Below, piece after piece: positions 34,642 through 43,621 of a stretch of DNA of 64,000 nt. Under the pieces are notes generated by a model. The model had not been told where the DNA came from and did not search any database. It saw only the letters and a program-made list of their open reading frames with translations. Source of the DNA: Neolewinella aquimaris (lineage in GTDB: Bacteria > Bacteroidota > Bacteroidia > Chitinophagales > Saprospiraceae). The stretch spans positions 1-64,000 of the forward strand of contig NZ_JACIFF010000003.1 in NCBI RefSeq assembly GCF_014197245.1, read 5' to 3'. Both the position numbers and the translations under genes were made by a program. How positions within the stretch are numbered: the stretch's first letter is position 1; each line of letters opens with the position of its first letter.

Positions 34642-35556
34642 TCAGCGGTTGGTGTAATCTTCCCGGTGGATGTTGAGTTTCTTCATCCGGGCAAAGAGGG
34701 TCTTGCCGTTGATGTCGAGCAGCTTTCCGGCACCGTTCGGACCGGTCACCCGGCCATTGGTGTAGCGAAGCGCGCGGATGATGTGCTGGCGCTGGTTTTC
34801 CTCGAGGCTTACCATGCGTTCTTTTTCCGATTCATCGAGGATCTCGTAGAATCCCCGGATTCCGCTCACCGTTCCCCCGTTGAGGACCGACCATAGGGTG
34901 ACGCGCATGAGCGACTGCCGGCCGCCGGCGGTGGACACCACCAGGGTTTCTTCCATGCGGTGGTACCCGCGGACCAGGTCGATCATGTGGGCGTTCCAGG
35001 TGGAAGTGTGTTCCCGGGAAAGGCGCTCCACGAACGCATCCGGCTTGAGCGTATCGGGATCCCTGGTGCCCATGATGGCGAGCAGGTTATCGCTCACCAG
35101 GATGCTCTGATCGCGTAAATTGTAGTCGAAGCTGCCGATCCGGTGGGAATGCTCCACCATTTCGAGCATTTGCCGGTAGCGGTAGCTGTTCTGGGCATCC
35201 TTTACCAGGCTACAGATCAGCTGTTCGCTGGTTTCGGAGATGATGTGGGGAACGCTATAGATCACCACCGGATATCGGGTCCCGCTGCAGTTTTCGTGGT
35301 AGGTATAAATTTCGTCGCTTCCGTTTGAAATGGTACGCTGACAGTGGCCGTCCCAAATATCCTGGGAATAATTAGGCGAGTAATCGGCGATCTTTTTCTG
35401 TACGAGTTCCGAAAAGTTGTAACCCAGCGTTTTGCAGGCGGACGAGTTGGCGTAACGCAGCTGACCTTCGAGGTTAGCACACAACAGATCGGAGCTGCCA
35501 TTGCCGACCACTCGATTCGCAAGTGCTAAAATCTGTGGTGGTGTGAGGGGATACAT
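34642..35556 (-). CDS. PAS-domain regulator with Fis-type helix-turn-helix
   Basis: A 304-aa cytoplasmic protein with two PAS-like domains (about 15-120, with ANSSACKTLGYNFSELV, and about 130-240). A C-terminal helix-turn-helix follows (about 256-297, HIIRALRYTNGRVTGPNGAGKLL then KTLFARMKKLNI), closely resembling the DNA-binding part of sigma-54 activators. The AAA+ domain that normally sits between is absent, so it cannot remodel sigma-54 polymerase itself. It more likely acts as a simple ligand-, redox- or light-responsive DNA binder. It is convergent with the NRAMP-related gene and divergent from the DUF4175 gene across about 260 bases. The target is unknown. Confidence 0.78.
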   Translation of the reverse strand: MYPLTPPQILALANRVVGNGSSDLLCANLEGQLRYANSSACKTLGYNFSELVQKKIADYSPNYSQDIWDGHCQRTISNGSDEIYTYHENCSGTRYPVVIYSVPHIISETSEQLICSLVKDAQNSYRYRQMLEMVEHSHRIGSFDYNLRDQSILVSDNLLAIMGTRDPDTLKPDAFVERLSREHTSTWNAHMIDLVRGYHRMEETLVVSTAGGRQSLMRVTLWSVLNGGTVSGIRGFYEILDESEKERMVSLEENQRQHIIRALRYTNGRVTGPNGAGKLLDINGKTLFARMKKLNIHREDYTNR

Positions 35557-35818
35557 AGATTCTTAAGTTAATAATTACTACCGCCCGGCATCCCCGGAAG
35601 CAGGCGAGGTCACTGGGACCGGCGTGCCGTAGAGGATGAAACGACGGAGAGCTGATTTAAGTTGGGCTATTTTACCTACGGTAAAGATATGTGTTTTGAC
35701 ATTTTTTATTACTTCTTCCCTACTTTCAATAGGAAGATGCCCTGGAGCGTTGTAACTAAACGCGGCGGTCGCGGCGGTTTCCGTATTTTGGAGATCCGCG
35801 GCACCAATCTGTTTCACT

Positions 35819-38800
35819 ATGGCTACCAACAGCAACTACGATCTTCTTATCGGTAAGCTTGATGAGTTTATCCGTAAATACTACATTAACGGGGCTATCC
35901 GGGGCCTACTGTACAGTACGGGCCTAATTTTGTTACTGTTTTTGGCGGTTAGTTTACTCGAATCTCAATTTTATTTCAGCGGCAGTACCCGCAAAATGAT
36001 GTGGTACGGCTTCCTGGGCCTGAGCGGCCTTGCCATCGGGGGCTGGGTCCTACTTCCCCTCAGCCGCTACTTCAGACTGGGTAGTACGATCAGCCACGAA
36101 CGGGCCGCGGAAATCATTGGCCGCCACTTTAGCAACGTGCAGGACAAACTGCTGAATGTGTTGCAATTGCGGCGACAAGCGGGCAACAGCGGCGATAAGG
36201 CGCTTCTGCTGGCCTCCATAGATCAAAAATCAGCGGAGATCAGTCCCGTTCCCTTCCGGTCGGCCATCGACCTTACCCAGAACCGCCGCTACCTGAAGTA
36301 TGCCCTTCCCCCCCTGCTGTTGCTGTTGGTCTTACTTTTTGCCGCCCCTAGCCTGATCAAAGACAGTACCGATCGACTGATTCGCAATTCGGAAGATTTC
36401 GAACGGCCCGCTCCCTTTTCCTTCCGTGTACCCGGTGAGCTGGAGGTGGTGCAGTACGAGAACTTCCCCCTCACCGTAACGATCGAGGGCGACGTTCTTC
36501 CGGCCGAGGCCTACATTGAAGTGGATGGCTACCGTTACCGGCTCAACCGGGAAGACGGGAAAACCTTCACCTACAATTTTAACAACGTGCGCGCGGATAC
36601 GCCCTTTCGCCTTTACGCCGGACAGGTAGAAAGCCCCGCCTACACCCTCGCCATTTTGCCCAAACCGAGCATCGCCGGGTTTACCGTTGATGCCGACTAT
36701 CCGGATTATCTGGGCCGCCGCGACGAACAACTCACCAACATCGGTGACCTCACCGTGCCCGTAGGTACGCAACTCCGCTGGTCCTTCGACACGGAGAATA
36801 CGGGGAACATTAACCTACGTTTTGCCAGCGAGGATACCACCGGGCAGCTCCGCCGCGATGGCGTCGATCTGTACAGCTTCGACAAGCGTGCCCTGCGCAA
36901 CGATCGCTACACCCTGTACGTAGGCAACGACCGGCTCCCACTAGCCGATTCGGTGACCTATACCCTGTCGGTCGTTCCCGACCAGTACCCGCAGATCAGC
37001 GTGGAGACCTTTCAGGATAGTACCGACGAAAAACTGGTCTTCTTCGTAGGAGAGGCTTCGGACGACTACGGGATCCGTAAGCTGGACTTTGTCTATCGTT
37101 TAATCCGCGAGGGGGGTGAAGCCGAAGAGCAGCGTACTCCAATCAGCGGCCGTGCTGGCCAGCAGACCCGCTACGATCACGTGATCGATCTGAGTACGGA
37201 CGTAGAGCTACTGCCCGGTGACGAACTCACCTACTACTTCGAAGTATTTGACAACGACGGCGTCAACGGCAGCAAGAGTGCCAAAACACCCGTCATGGTC
37301 TACCGTATGCCGACCCGAAAGGAGATGGAGGCGCGGGCCGAAAGCAACGACAGCAAGGTCAAGGATCAACTGAAGAAGGCCCTCGAGGCTACCCGTGACC
37401 TACAGGACGACACGAAGAAACTGCGGGAAAAAATGCTCCAGGAAAAGGAGGTAGACTGGAAACTGAAGAAAGAAATCGAAAAACTGGCGGAACGCCAGCA
37501 GGAGATTCAGCAACAGATCGAGGAAGCGCAGAAGGCCTTCGAGGAAAACATCGAGAACGAGGCCCAGGAAAACGAGGAAATCAGGCAGAAGCAGGAAAAA
37601 CTCCAGGAGATGTTTGAAGAATCGCTCTCCCAAGAACTGCAGGAACTGATGGAGGAGATCCAGAAGCTAATGGAAGAACTCAACAAGGATCAGACGCTCG
37701 AAAAGATGGAGGAGATGGAACTCTCCGACGAGCAGGCCGAAGCCGAGTTGGAGCGCATGCTGGAACTATTCAAGCAGCTCGAAGTGGAGAAGGAAATGCA
37801 GGACGCCATCGAAAAGATGGAGGAACTGGCCCAGGAACAGGAAAAACTTGCCGAGGAAACCGAGCAGGGTGACCAACCTACCGAGCAACTCCAGGAGCAA
37901 CAGGAACAACTGCAGGAAGAATTTAAGGAACTGGAAAAAAACCTGGACAAGGCGGAACAAAAAAACGAAGCCCTCGAACGGCCGATGCCCCTGGACACCA
38001 AGCCGGAAGAGCAGGAGGAGGTAGAACAGGACATGCAGGAGGCCCAGCAAAAGATGCAGGAGCAAAAGCCCAAAGAAGCCGCTAAAAAGCAACAGGACGC
38101 CAGCAAGAAAATGAAGAAAATGGCTCAGGAAATGAAGGAAGCCATGGAGAGCATGCAGATGGAGTCGAACAAGGAAGATATGGCCGCGATCCGTCAGTTG
38201 CTGGAGAACATCGTCGACCTCAGCTTCGACCAGGAGGAAACGATGGACGAGATTAACAACACGACCATCAACACCCCCCGCTACGTGGAACTCGTGCAAC
38301 AGCAGTTCCAGATCAACGGCGATTTTGAACTCGTCCAAGATTCCCTGCAGGCCCTCGCCAAACGTAACTTCCAGATTGAAACCTTCGTCACCGAAAAGGT
38401 CACCGAAATCAAGAGCAACCTCTCCGGCACCATCACCGAACTGGAAGAACGCCACACGCCCCAGGCTGCCAACCTGCAGCAACGGGCCATGACCGGACTT
38501 AACGACCTCGCCCTGATGCTCAGCGAAAGCATGGAGCAAATGCAGCAGCAGATGGCCGGACAGATGCAGGGCCAGCAGCAGTGCCAAAACCCCCAGAATA
38601 CCGGAAAGGGACAGCAGGGCGGAGAACCCAGCGAAAACCCCGGCAGCGACGGACAAAAGAGCATCGGGGAAGAAATGAGGGAGATGAAGGAAGGACTCGG
38701 AAAGGGCGAGGGCGGCACCAGCAAGGAATTTGCCGAACTTGCCGCCCGACAGGCCGCCCTGCGACGTGCACTGGAGGAAAAACAGCAGGAGAACCAGCAG

Positions 38801-39145
38801 GGTGGTGAGGGCAAGGACGGTCAGCTCCAGCAACTGATCGAGGAAATGAACGCCGCCGAGGAAGACCTGGTCAATAAACGACTGACCAACGAATCGCTCA
38901 TGCGGCAACAGGACATCCTCACCCGTATGCTGGAGCACGAACGCTCCGAACGGGAGCAGAAAATGGACGAGAAACGAAAGTCAGAAACCGCGGAACAACA
39001 ACGCCGGGAACTTCCCCCCAACCTGGAAGAGTACATCAGGCAGCGGCGTGCGGAGGTGGAACGTTTCAGAAAGGTCACGCCCCAACTGAAGCCTTACTAC
39101 CAGGGACTGGTCAACGAGTACTTCCGCTCGCTCGGCGCCGAATGA
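35819..39145 (+). CDS. DUF4175 family large membrane protein with long coiled coil
   Basis: An 1108-aa Bacteroidota protein. Three N-terminal hydrophobic helices (about 24-45, 60-80 and 158-178) anchor it. A beta-rich region (about 190-500) follows, with repeated Ig-like segments and YYFEVFDNDGVNGSKSAKT. A very Gln/Glu/Lys-rich helical part runs from about 505 to 830, a Met/Gln-rich stretch about 890-930, and another helical tail ends in RVTPQLKPYYQGLVNEYF-like sequence. The family has no assigned biochemical function. The coiled coil suggests a structural or scaffolding part outside or inside the membrane. It is followed after 102 bases by an RsbW-like ATPase gene. Confidence 0.85.
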   Translation: MATNSNYDLLIGKLDEFIRKYYINGAIRGLLYSTGLILLLFLAVSLLESQFYFSGSTRKMMWYGFLGLSGLAIGGWVLLPLSRYFRLGSTISHERAAEIIGRHFSNVQDKLLNVLQLRRQAGNSGDKALLLASIDQKSAEISPVPFRSAIDLTQNRRYLKYALPPLLLLLVLLFAAPSLIKDSTDRLIRNSEDFERPAPFSFRVPGELEVVQYENFPLTVTIEGDVLPAEAYIEVDGYRYRLNREDGKTFTYNFNNVRADTPFRLYAGQVESPAYTLAILPKPSIAGFTVDADYPDYLGRRDEQLTNIGDLTVPVGTQLRWSFDTENTGNINLRFASEDTTGQLRRDGVDLYSFDKRALRNDRYTLYVGNDRLPLADSVTYTLSVVPDQYPQISVETFQDSTDEKLVFFVGEASDDYGIRKLDFVYRLIREGGEAEEQRTPISGRAGQQTRYDHVIDLSTDVELLPGDELTYYFEVFDNDGVNGSKSAKTPVMVYRMPTRKEMEARAESNDSKVKDQLKKALEATRDLQDDTKKLREKMLQEKEVDWKLKKEIEKLAERQQEIQQQIEEAQKAFEENIENEAQENEEIRQKQEKLQEMFEESLSQELQELMEEIQKLMEELNKDQTLEKMEEMELSDEQAEAELERMLELFKQLEVEKEMQDAIEKMEELAQEQEKLAEETEQGDQPTEQLQEQQEQLQEEFKELEKNLDKAEQKNEALERPMPLDTKPEEQEEVEQDMQEAQQKMQEQKPKEAAKKQQDASKKMKKMAQEMKEAMESMQMESNKEDMAAIRQLLENIVDLSFDQEETMDEINNTTINTPRYVELVQQQFQINGDFELVQDSLQALAKRNFQIETFVTEKVTEIKSNLSGTITELEERHTPQAANLQQRAMTGLNDLALMLSESMEQMQQQMAGQMQGQQQCQNPQNTGKGQQGGEPSENPGSDGQKSIGEEMREMKEGLGKGEGGTSKEFAELAARQAALRRALEEKQQENQQGGEGKDGQLQQLIEEMNAAEEDLVNKRLTNESLMRQQDILTRMLEHERSEREQKMDEKRKSETAEQQRRELPPNLEEYIRQRRAEVERFRKVTPQLKPYYQGLVNEYFRSLGAE

Positions 39146-39247
39146 TTCATACCCAATTTTCTGCCGCTCAGGTCTTTGTCAACTATTCTGCGGGGGTATG
39201 ATGTTATATTTCTGCAGTCCTTAGTTTAGCTTCCTGAACAACCTTAT

Positions 39248-39634
39248 ATGCTCACACTCGCGTCGGATCCCAATAACCTCAACAAAGTGGAGCAGCTCGT
39301 CGAGAAACTCGCCAGCCGCTACCAGCTTAACCAGGAAAAGCACGATAGTCTCCTCATCAGTCTGACCGAGGCCGTAAGCAACGCCATCATTCATGGCAAT
39401 AAGCAGGATCGATCGAAGACAGTGAGCATCAGGTGTGCCCAGGTTACGGACGGTCTCGCCATCCGGGTTTCCGACCAGGGCGGCGGCTTTAACTACAACA
39501 GCCTTCCCGACCCCACCTGCCCCGAACGCATCTGCGAGTGCGGTGGCCGCGGCGTCTTCCTGATGAACCAGCTCTGTGACCGTATGCGGTACACGAACGG
39601 TGGCTCTACCGTCGAGATGCGGTTCCGGCTCTGA
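39248..39634 (+). CDS. RsbW/SpoIIAB-like ATP-binding protein (putative anti-sigma factor or serine kinase)
   Basis: A 128-aa single-domain GHKL ATPase. The N box is in SLTEAVSNAIIHGNK, the G1 box in VSDQGGGF, and a G2-like glycine motif in CGGRGVFLMNQLCD. The size and motifs match stand-alone anti-sigma/serine kinase proteins. No sigma factor or anti-anti-sigma gene is adjacent, so its partner must be encoded elsewhere. It is eight bases from ybeY and the two are probably co-transcribed. In Bacteroidota such proteins may also serve partner-switching pathways other than sigma control. Confidence 0.85.
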   Translation: MLTLASDPNNLNKVEQLVEKLASRYQLNQEKHDSLLISLTEAVSNAIIHGNKQDRSKTVSIRCAQVTDGLAIRVSDQGGGFNYNSLPDPTCPERICECGGRGVFLMNQLCDRMRYTNGGSTVEMRFRL

Positions 39635-39642
39635 TTTCTCCC

Positions 39643-40068
39643 ATGATCGAGTTCCACGAGGAAGACGGCCAACTGCCCCGTCAACCCCTCCCCTCCCTTA
39701 CCGCCTGGATCGAGGAAGTAGTTGCCCAGCGGGGAGGCCAAATCGGTGAGGTCAATTACATTTTCTGCTCCGACGATTACCTGCACCGGGTCAATCTTCA
39801 ATACCTCCAGCACGATACGCTGACGGACATCATCACCTTCCCCTACGCCGATTTCCCTACCGTTACGGGCGATATATTCATCTCCACCGACCGGGTGGCC
39901 GATAACGCAACCGAGTTTTCCGAGCGCTATCAGGACGAATTGCACCGGGTCATGATCCACGGAATTCTGCACCTCTGCGGACAGGCCGACAAGTCGGAAT
40001 CCGAAGCCGCAGCCATGCGCGAACGGGAGCAGTGGGCACTGTCCCTTCGCCCAGCGGACCTCATTTAG
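39643..40068 (+). CDS. ybeY: Endoribonuclease YbeY (rRNA maturation)
   Basis: A 141-aa metal-dependent RNase involved in 16S rRNA 3'-end processing and ribosome quality control. The fold-defining region is present: NYIFCSDDYLHRVNLQYLQHDTLTDIITFPY, GDIFIS, and the metal motif HGILHLCGQADK. In most bacteria this motif ends in a third His (HGxLHLxGxDH). Here Ala-Asp replaces it, and Bacteroidota YbeY proteins commonly have a similarly altered ending, so a different third ligand is likely. The stop codon's last base is also the first base of a dispersed repeat copy. Confidence 0.92.
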   Translation: MIEFHEEDGQLPRQPLPSLTAWIEEVVAQRGGQIGEVNYIFCSDDYLHRVNLQYLQHDTLTDIITFPYADFPTVTGDIFISTDRVADNATEFSERYQDELHRVMIHGILHLCGQADKSESEAAAMREREQWALSLRPADLI

Positions 40069-40084
40069 GCGGGGGCGCAGGAGC
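40068..40084 (+). repeat. Dispersed 17-bp stop-proximal repeat, copy 4
   Basis: GGCGGGGGCGCAGGAGC; its first base is the last base of the ybeY stop codon TAG. Orientation relative to the upstream gene is opposite to copies 1-3. Confidence 0.6.
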
Positions 40085-40173
40085 AGTGAATTGGGTTCCG
40101 ACAATCGTAAAACCCTCCTTCAAACGCAGTTGCAAACGCTCCGCAAGCCATGTAAAAATGGCATCTTTACCCC

Positions 40174-42630
40174 ATGAAAGTGCTTAAATTCGGTGGCTCC
40201 TCCGTCGGACAACCTGACCGCATCCGCGGCATTGTAGAGATACTCAAAAAATACTACGCTTCCGGTGACCACTTTACCGTGGTGTTCTCTGCCTTCGGTG
40301 GGGTAACGGACAGCCTGATCGAGATGAGTACGCTCGCCGCCCAGGGGGAGGATCGCTACGGCCAGTTGTTCGATGCCTTCGCCGAACGCCACCAGCAGGC
40401 AATCACCGAACTGCTGACCAACGATGCACTCCGTCGGGAAACCGCCCAACAAATGCGCCGCTCCCATGAGGTACTCAAGAACTTACTGTACGGCATATTT
40501 CTGGTCCGGGAGGCCTCTCCACGAACGATGGATTATGTGCTGAGCTTCGGCGAACGCTCCTCGGCATACATCATCTCCCAGAAGCTTCTCGAGGCGGGGG
40601 TACCTGCGGAATTTTTGGATGCGCGCCGGATCATCAAGACGGACAAGACGTTCGGAAACGCGAAGGTAAATTTCGAAAAATCCTACCAAAAAATTCGTGA
40701 ATACTACTCGGAACACCCTAAGGTTCAGGTAGTTACCGGGTTTATCTCCTCCGCGAAGGGCGGGTTGACGACCACGCTTGGGCGGGGCGGGTCGGACTAC
40801 ACTGCCTCCCTGCTTGCCGCCGGGCTGGACGCCGATGCGATCGAAATATGGACGGACGTCAGTGGTGTTTTGACTGCGGATCCGCGCCGGGTGAAGAAGG
40901 CCTTCACCATACCGAAGATGACCTACGCCGAGGCTATGGAGATGTCTCACTTCGGCGCTAAGGTGATCTACCCGCCTACCCTGATGCCGGCGCTTCAAAA
41001 ACGTATTCCGCTCTACATCAAAAATACCTTTGAACCGGAATTTGAGGGGACAAAGGTCAGTGAGGAGAGCAATCCGGAAGGGGCGGCCGTGCGGGGCATC
41101 AGTTCGATCAATAATGTGGCCCTGTGTACGGTCTCCGGTACCGGTATGTTCGGGGTGCCGGGTATCGCCGGGCGCATCTTCGGATCGCTCGCTGCTGCCG
41201 GCATCAACGTCATTCTCATTACCCAGGGATCGAGTGAGCACGCCATTAGTTTTGCCGTGCAGCCAGCCTCAGCCGATGCCGCCAAGGTGGCGGTAGAAGA
41301 TGCCTTCGCCTTCGAGATCGAGCGGGGGGTAGTGAACGCCGTCAAGGTAGAGCGTGAGTTGAGTGTAGTCGCCATCATCGGTGAGAACATGCGCTACCAG
41401 CCGGGTATATCCGGTCGACTCTTCCGGGCGCTGGGCCAGAATGGTATCAACGCAGTTGCGATCGCGCAGGGATCGAGTGAGCTCAACGTGTCGGTCGTCA
41501 TTGCGAAGGAAGATGAAACCAAGGCGCTTAACGCGCTGCACGAAGCCTTTTTCTTGTCCGACCATAAAACGCTGCACCTGTTCATCGTCGGCGTCGGTCT
41601 GATCGGAGGTACGCTGCTGAGTCAGATAAAAAAGCAGAACGAATACCTTCGTGAACGGCGGGGAATGGAGGTGAAAGTAGTGGGCCTAGCCAATTCGAAA
41701 AAAATGCTCTTTGATGCCGAAGGGATCGACTTGGAGAACTGGCGGACCGCCCTTCAGCATGCGGAAACAAAGATCGACCTGGCCGTATTTGTCGGACGGA
41801 TGCGGGACCTGAATCTTAGCAACAGTATATTCGTTGACAATACGGCCAACAGCCAGATCGCCTCGTTCTATGAGACCATCCTCGATGAGAGCATAAGCGT
41901 ATCTACCCCTAATAAGATCGCCACCTCGTCCGGCTACCTACAGTATCAGCGGCTCAAGAATATTGCCGACAAGCGCGGTGTCCAGTTCCGCTACGAGACA
42001 AACGTGGGTGCGGGGTTACCGGTGATATCAACCCTTCGCGACCTGATCGACAGTGGAGACCGCATCAATAAGATCGAAGGAGTACTGAGTGGGTCGCTGA
42101 GCTTCATCTTCAACAACATGGACGGTAGCCGCCCATTCGCTGAGATCGTTCGGGAAGCGAAGGAAAAAGGCTTCACGGAGCCCGACCCGCGTACCGATCT
42201 GTCGGGTAAGGACGTGGCCCGCAAGATTCTTATCCTCGCACGGGAGACCGGGATCGCGCTCGATGCCGAAGATGTCTCCCTCAGCGGCTTTTTACCCGAG
42301 GGCGCTATGGAGGCAGAATCAATCGAAGCTTTTTTCACCATTCTGGAGGAAGAAGCAGCTTACTTCGACGGACTATACCGCCAGGCCGAGAAGGACGGAA
42401 AGGTGCTGCGAATGGTGGCCACGCTAGAGGGGGAAAAAGCTTCCGTGGGCATTCAGTCCGTCGGGAAGGACAATCCATTCTATACCCTCAGCGGTAGCGA
42501 CAACATGATCGTATTCTATACCGATCGGTACAGCGTACGTCCCCTGGTCGTACGCGGACCGGGCGCCGGGGCTGAAGTAACCGCTGCCGGCGTGTTTGCC
42601 GAAATCATCCAGATCGGAACCTTAAGTTAG
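40174..42630 (+). CDS. thrA: Bifunctional aspartate kinase / homoserine dehydrogenase I
   Basis: An 818-aa fusion enzyme catalysing the first and third steps of threonine/methionine synthesis. The aspartokinase part (about 1-300) opens with KFGGSSVG and includes TLGRGGSDYTASLLA. Regulatory ACT domains follow (about 310-460), with GTGMFGVPGIAGRIF and QGSSELNVSVV. The homoserine dehydrogenase part starts near residue 467 with the NAD-binding VGVGLIGGTLL and has TNVGAGLPVISTLRDL, LSGSLSFIFN and EPDPRTDLSGKDVARK. The ACT domains imply feedback inhibition by threonine. It is first in thrABC, six bases from thrB. The 105-base leader shows no obvious attenuator peptide. Confidence 0.97.
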   Translation: MKVLKFGGSSVGQPDRIRGIVEILKKYYASGDHFTVVFSAFGGVTDSLIEMSTLAAQGEDRYGQLFDAFAERHQQAITELLTNDALRRETAQQMRRSHEVLKNLLYGIFLVREASPRTMDYVLSFGERSSAYIISQKLLEAGVPAEFLDARRIIKTDKTFGNAKVNFEKSYQKIREYYSEHPKVQVVTGFISSAKGGLTTTLGRGGSDYTASLLAAGLDADAIEIWTDVSGVLTADPRRVKKAFTIPKMTYAEAMEMSHFGAKVIYPPTLMPALQKRIPLYIKNTFEPEFEGTKVSEESNPEGAAVRGISSINNVALCTVSGTGMFGVPGIAGRIFGSLAAAGINVILITQGSSEHAISFAVQPASADAAKVAVEDAFAFEIERGVVNAVKVERELSVVAIIGENMRYQPGISGRLFRALGQNGINAVAIAQGSSELNVSVVIAKEDETKALNALHEAFFLSDHKTLHLFIVGVGLIGGTLLSQIKKQNEYLRERRGMEVKVVGLANSKKMLFDAEGIDLENWRTALQHAETKIDLAVFVGRMRDLNLSNSIFVDNTANSQIASFYETILDESISVSTPNKIATSSGYLQYQRLKNIADKRGVQFRYETNVGAGLPVISTLRDLIDSGDRINKIEGVLSGSLSFIFNNMDGSRPFAEIVREAKEKGFTEPDPRTDLSGKDVARKILILARETGIALDAEDVSLSGFLPEGAMEAESIEAFFTILEEEAAYFDGLYRQAEKDGKVLRMVATLEGEKASVGIQSVGKDNPFYTLSGSDNMIVFYTDRYSVRPLVVRGPGAGAEVTAAGVFAEIIQIGTLS

Positions 42631-42636
42631 TATAAC

Positions 42637-43584
42637 ATGCGGGAAGTAAGAGTATTTGCCCCGGCTACGGTAGCCAACGTAGCGGTGGGGTTCGACATTC
42701 TTGGATTTGCCATCAACCGACCGGGGGATGAGATCGTCGCCAGACTGAACGATTCCTTTTCCGGCGTTCGCATCGTGGTCATTACGGGTACGGGCGATAA
42801 AGTCCTTCCTACGGAAGTTGAGAAGAACACGGCCGGAATGGCAGCCCTGCGGCTACTACAGCACCTGGGTGAGGAGGGGCGGGGCATCGAATTGGAGATT
42901 CACAAGAAGATGCCCTTCGGTTCCGGACTGGGTTCTTCGGCGGCTAGTGCAGCGGGGGCTACGGTAGCGGTCAACGAACTGCTGGGCGCTCCACTAACCC
43001 GGGAATCCCTGCTTTACTTTACCGTACTCGGAGAAGAAGTAGCTGATGGAAGCTTTCATGCGGATAACGTTGCTCCCTGTCTCGTAGGTGGCATTACGCT
43101 GATCCGCTCGAACGATTCACTCGATGTCCATCACCTCCCGGTGCCGACAAACCTACACGTTGCGGTGGTGCATCCGGAGATTGAAATTCTCACCCGCGAT
43201 GCCCGCGCCGTACTGAGTGATACCGTATTGCTCAAAACGGCAATTCAGCAGATGGGTAGTCTGGCAAGTTTTATTACTGCGCTGTACACCAACGATCTTC
43301 CCCTGCTCGGTCGCTCGCTGCGGGATCACATTATTGAACCGCAGCGGAAAAAATTGATTCCTGGGTTTGATCAGGTACAGGCGGTTGCACTACAGCGCGG
43401 AGCGCTCGGCTGTAGCATCAGTGGTGCCGGCCCGAGCATATTTGCCCTCTGCGACAGTGGCTATCTTGCCCAGGCGGTCGGTCAGGGGATGCAGGCGGTT
43501 TTCCAGGACAGCGGCATTGAAAGTCAGGTGTACGTTTCCCCCATCAATCAGCGGGGGGTAGAAATTATTGAAGTGATTGATTGA
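42637..43584 (+). CDS. thrB: Homoserine kinase
   Basis: A 315-aa GHMP-family kinase that phosphorylates homoserine. Family motifs are present: an N-terminal PATVANVAVGFDILGFAI, the ATP loop PFGSGLGSSAASAAGA, and the C-terminal GCSISGAGPSIFAL. Length matches bacterial ThrB. It is between thrA (six bases) and thrC (37 bases) and is surely co-transcribed with them. Confidence 0.96.
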   Translation: MREVRVFAPATVANVAVGFDILGFAINRPGDEIVARLNDSFSGVRIVVITGTGDKVLPTEVEKNTAGMAALRLLQHLGEEGRGIELEIHKKMPFGSGLGSSAASAAGATVAVNELLGAPLTRESLLYFTVLGEEVADGSFHADNVAPCLVGGITLIRSNDSLDVHHLPVPTNLHVAVVHPEIEILTRDARAVLSDTVLLKTAIQQMGSLASFITALYTNDLPLLGRSLRDHIIEPQRKKLIPGFDQVQAVALQRGALGCSISGAGPSIFALCDSGYLAQAVGQGMQAVFQDSGIESQVYVSPINQRGVEIIEVID

Positions 43585-43621
43585 GCGTAATCAGGTCGTT
43601 TAATCTTCCAACATATATACC

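Noticed and set aside
35578-35835. Minus-strand 85-codon frame before DUF4175
   Set aside because: It begins inside the DUF4175 start and shows no domain or plausible start signal; the region is better read as a promoter gap.
37690-38938. Long minus-strand frames inside the DUF4175 gene
   Set aside because: Their Leu/Ser/Cys-rich sequence is the complement of the Gln/Glu/Lys-rich coiled coil; no independent signal supports them.
40069-40173. Threonine attenuator before thrA
   Set aside because: No short leader peptide rich in Thr/Ile codons and no clear alternative hairpins were found in this gap.
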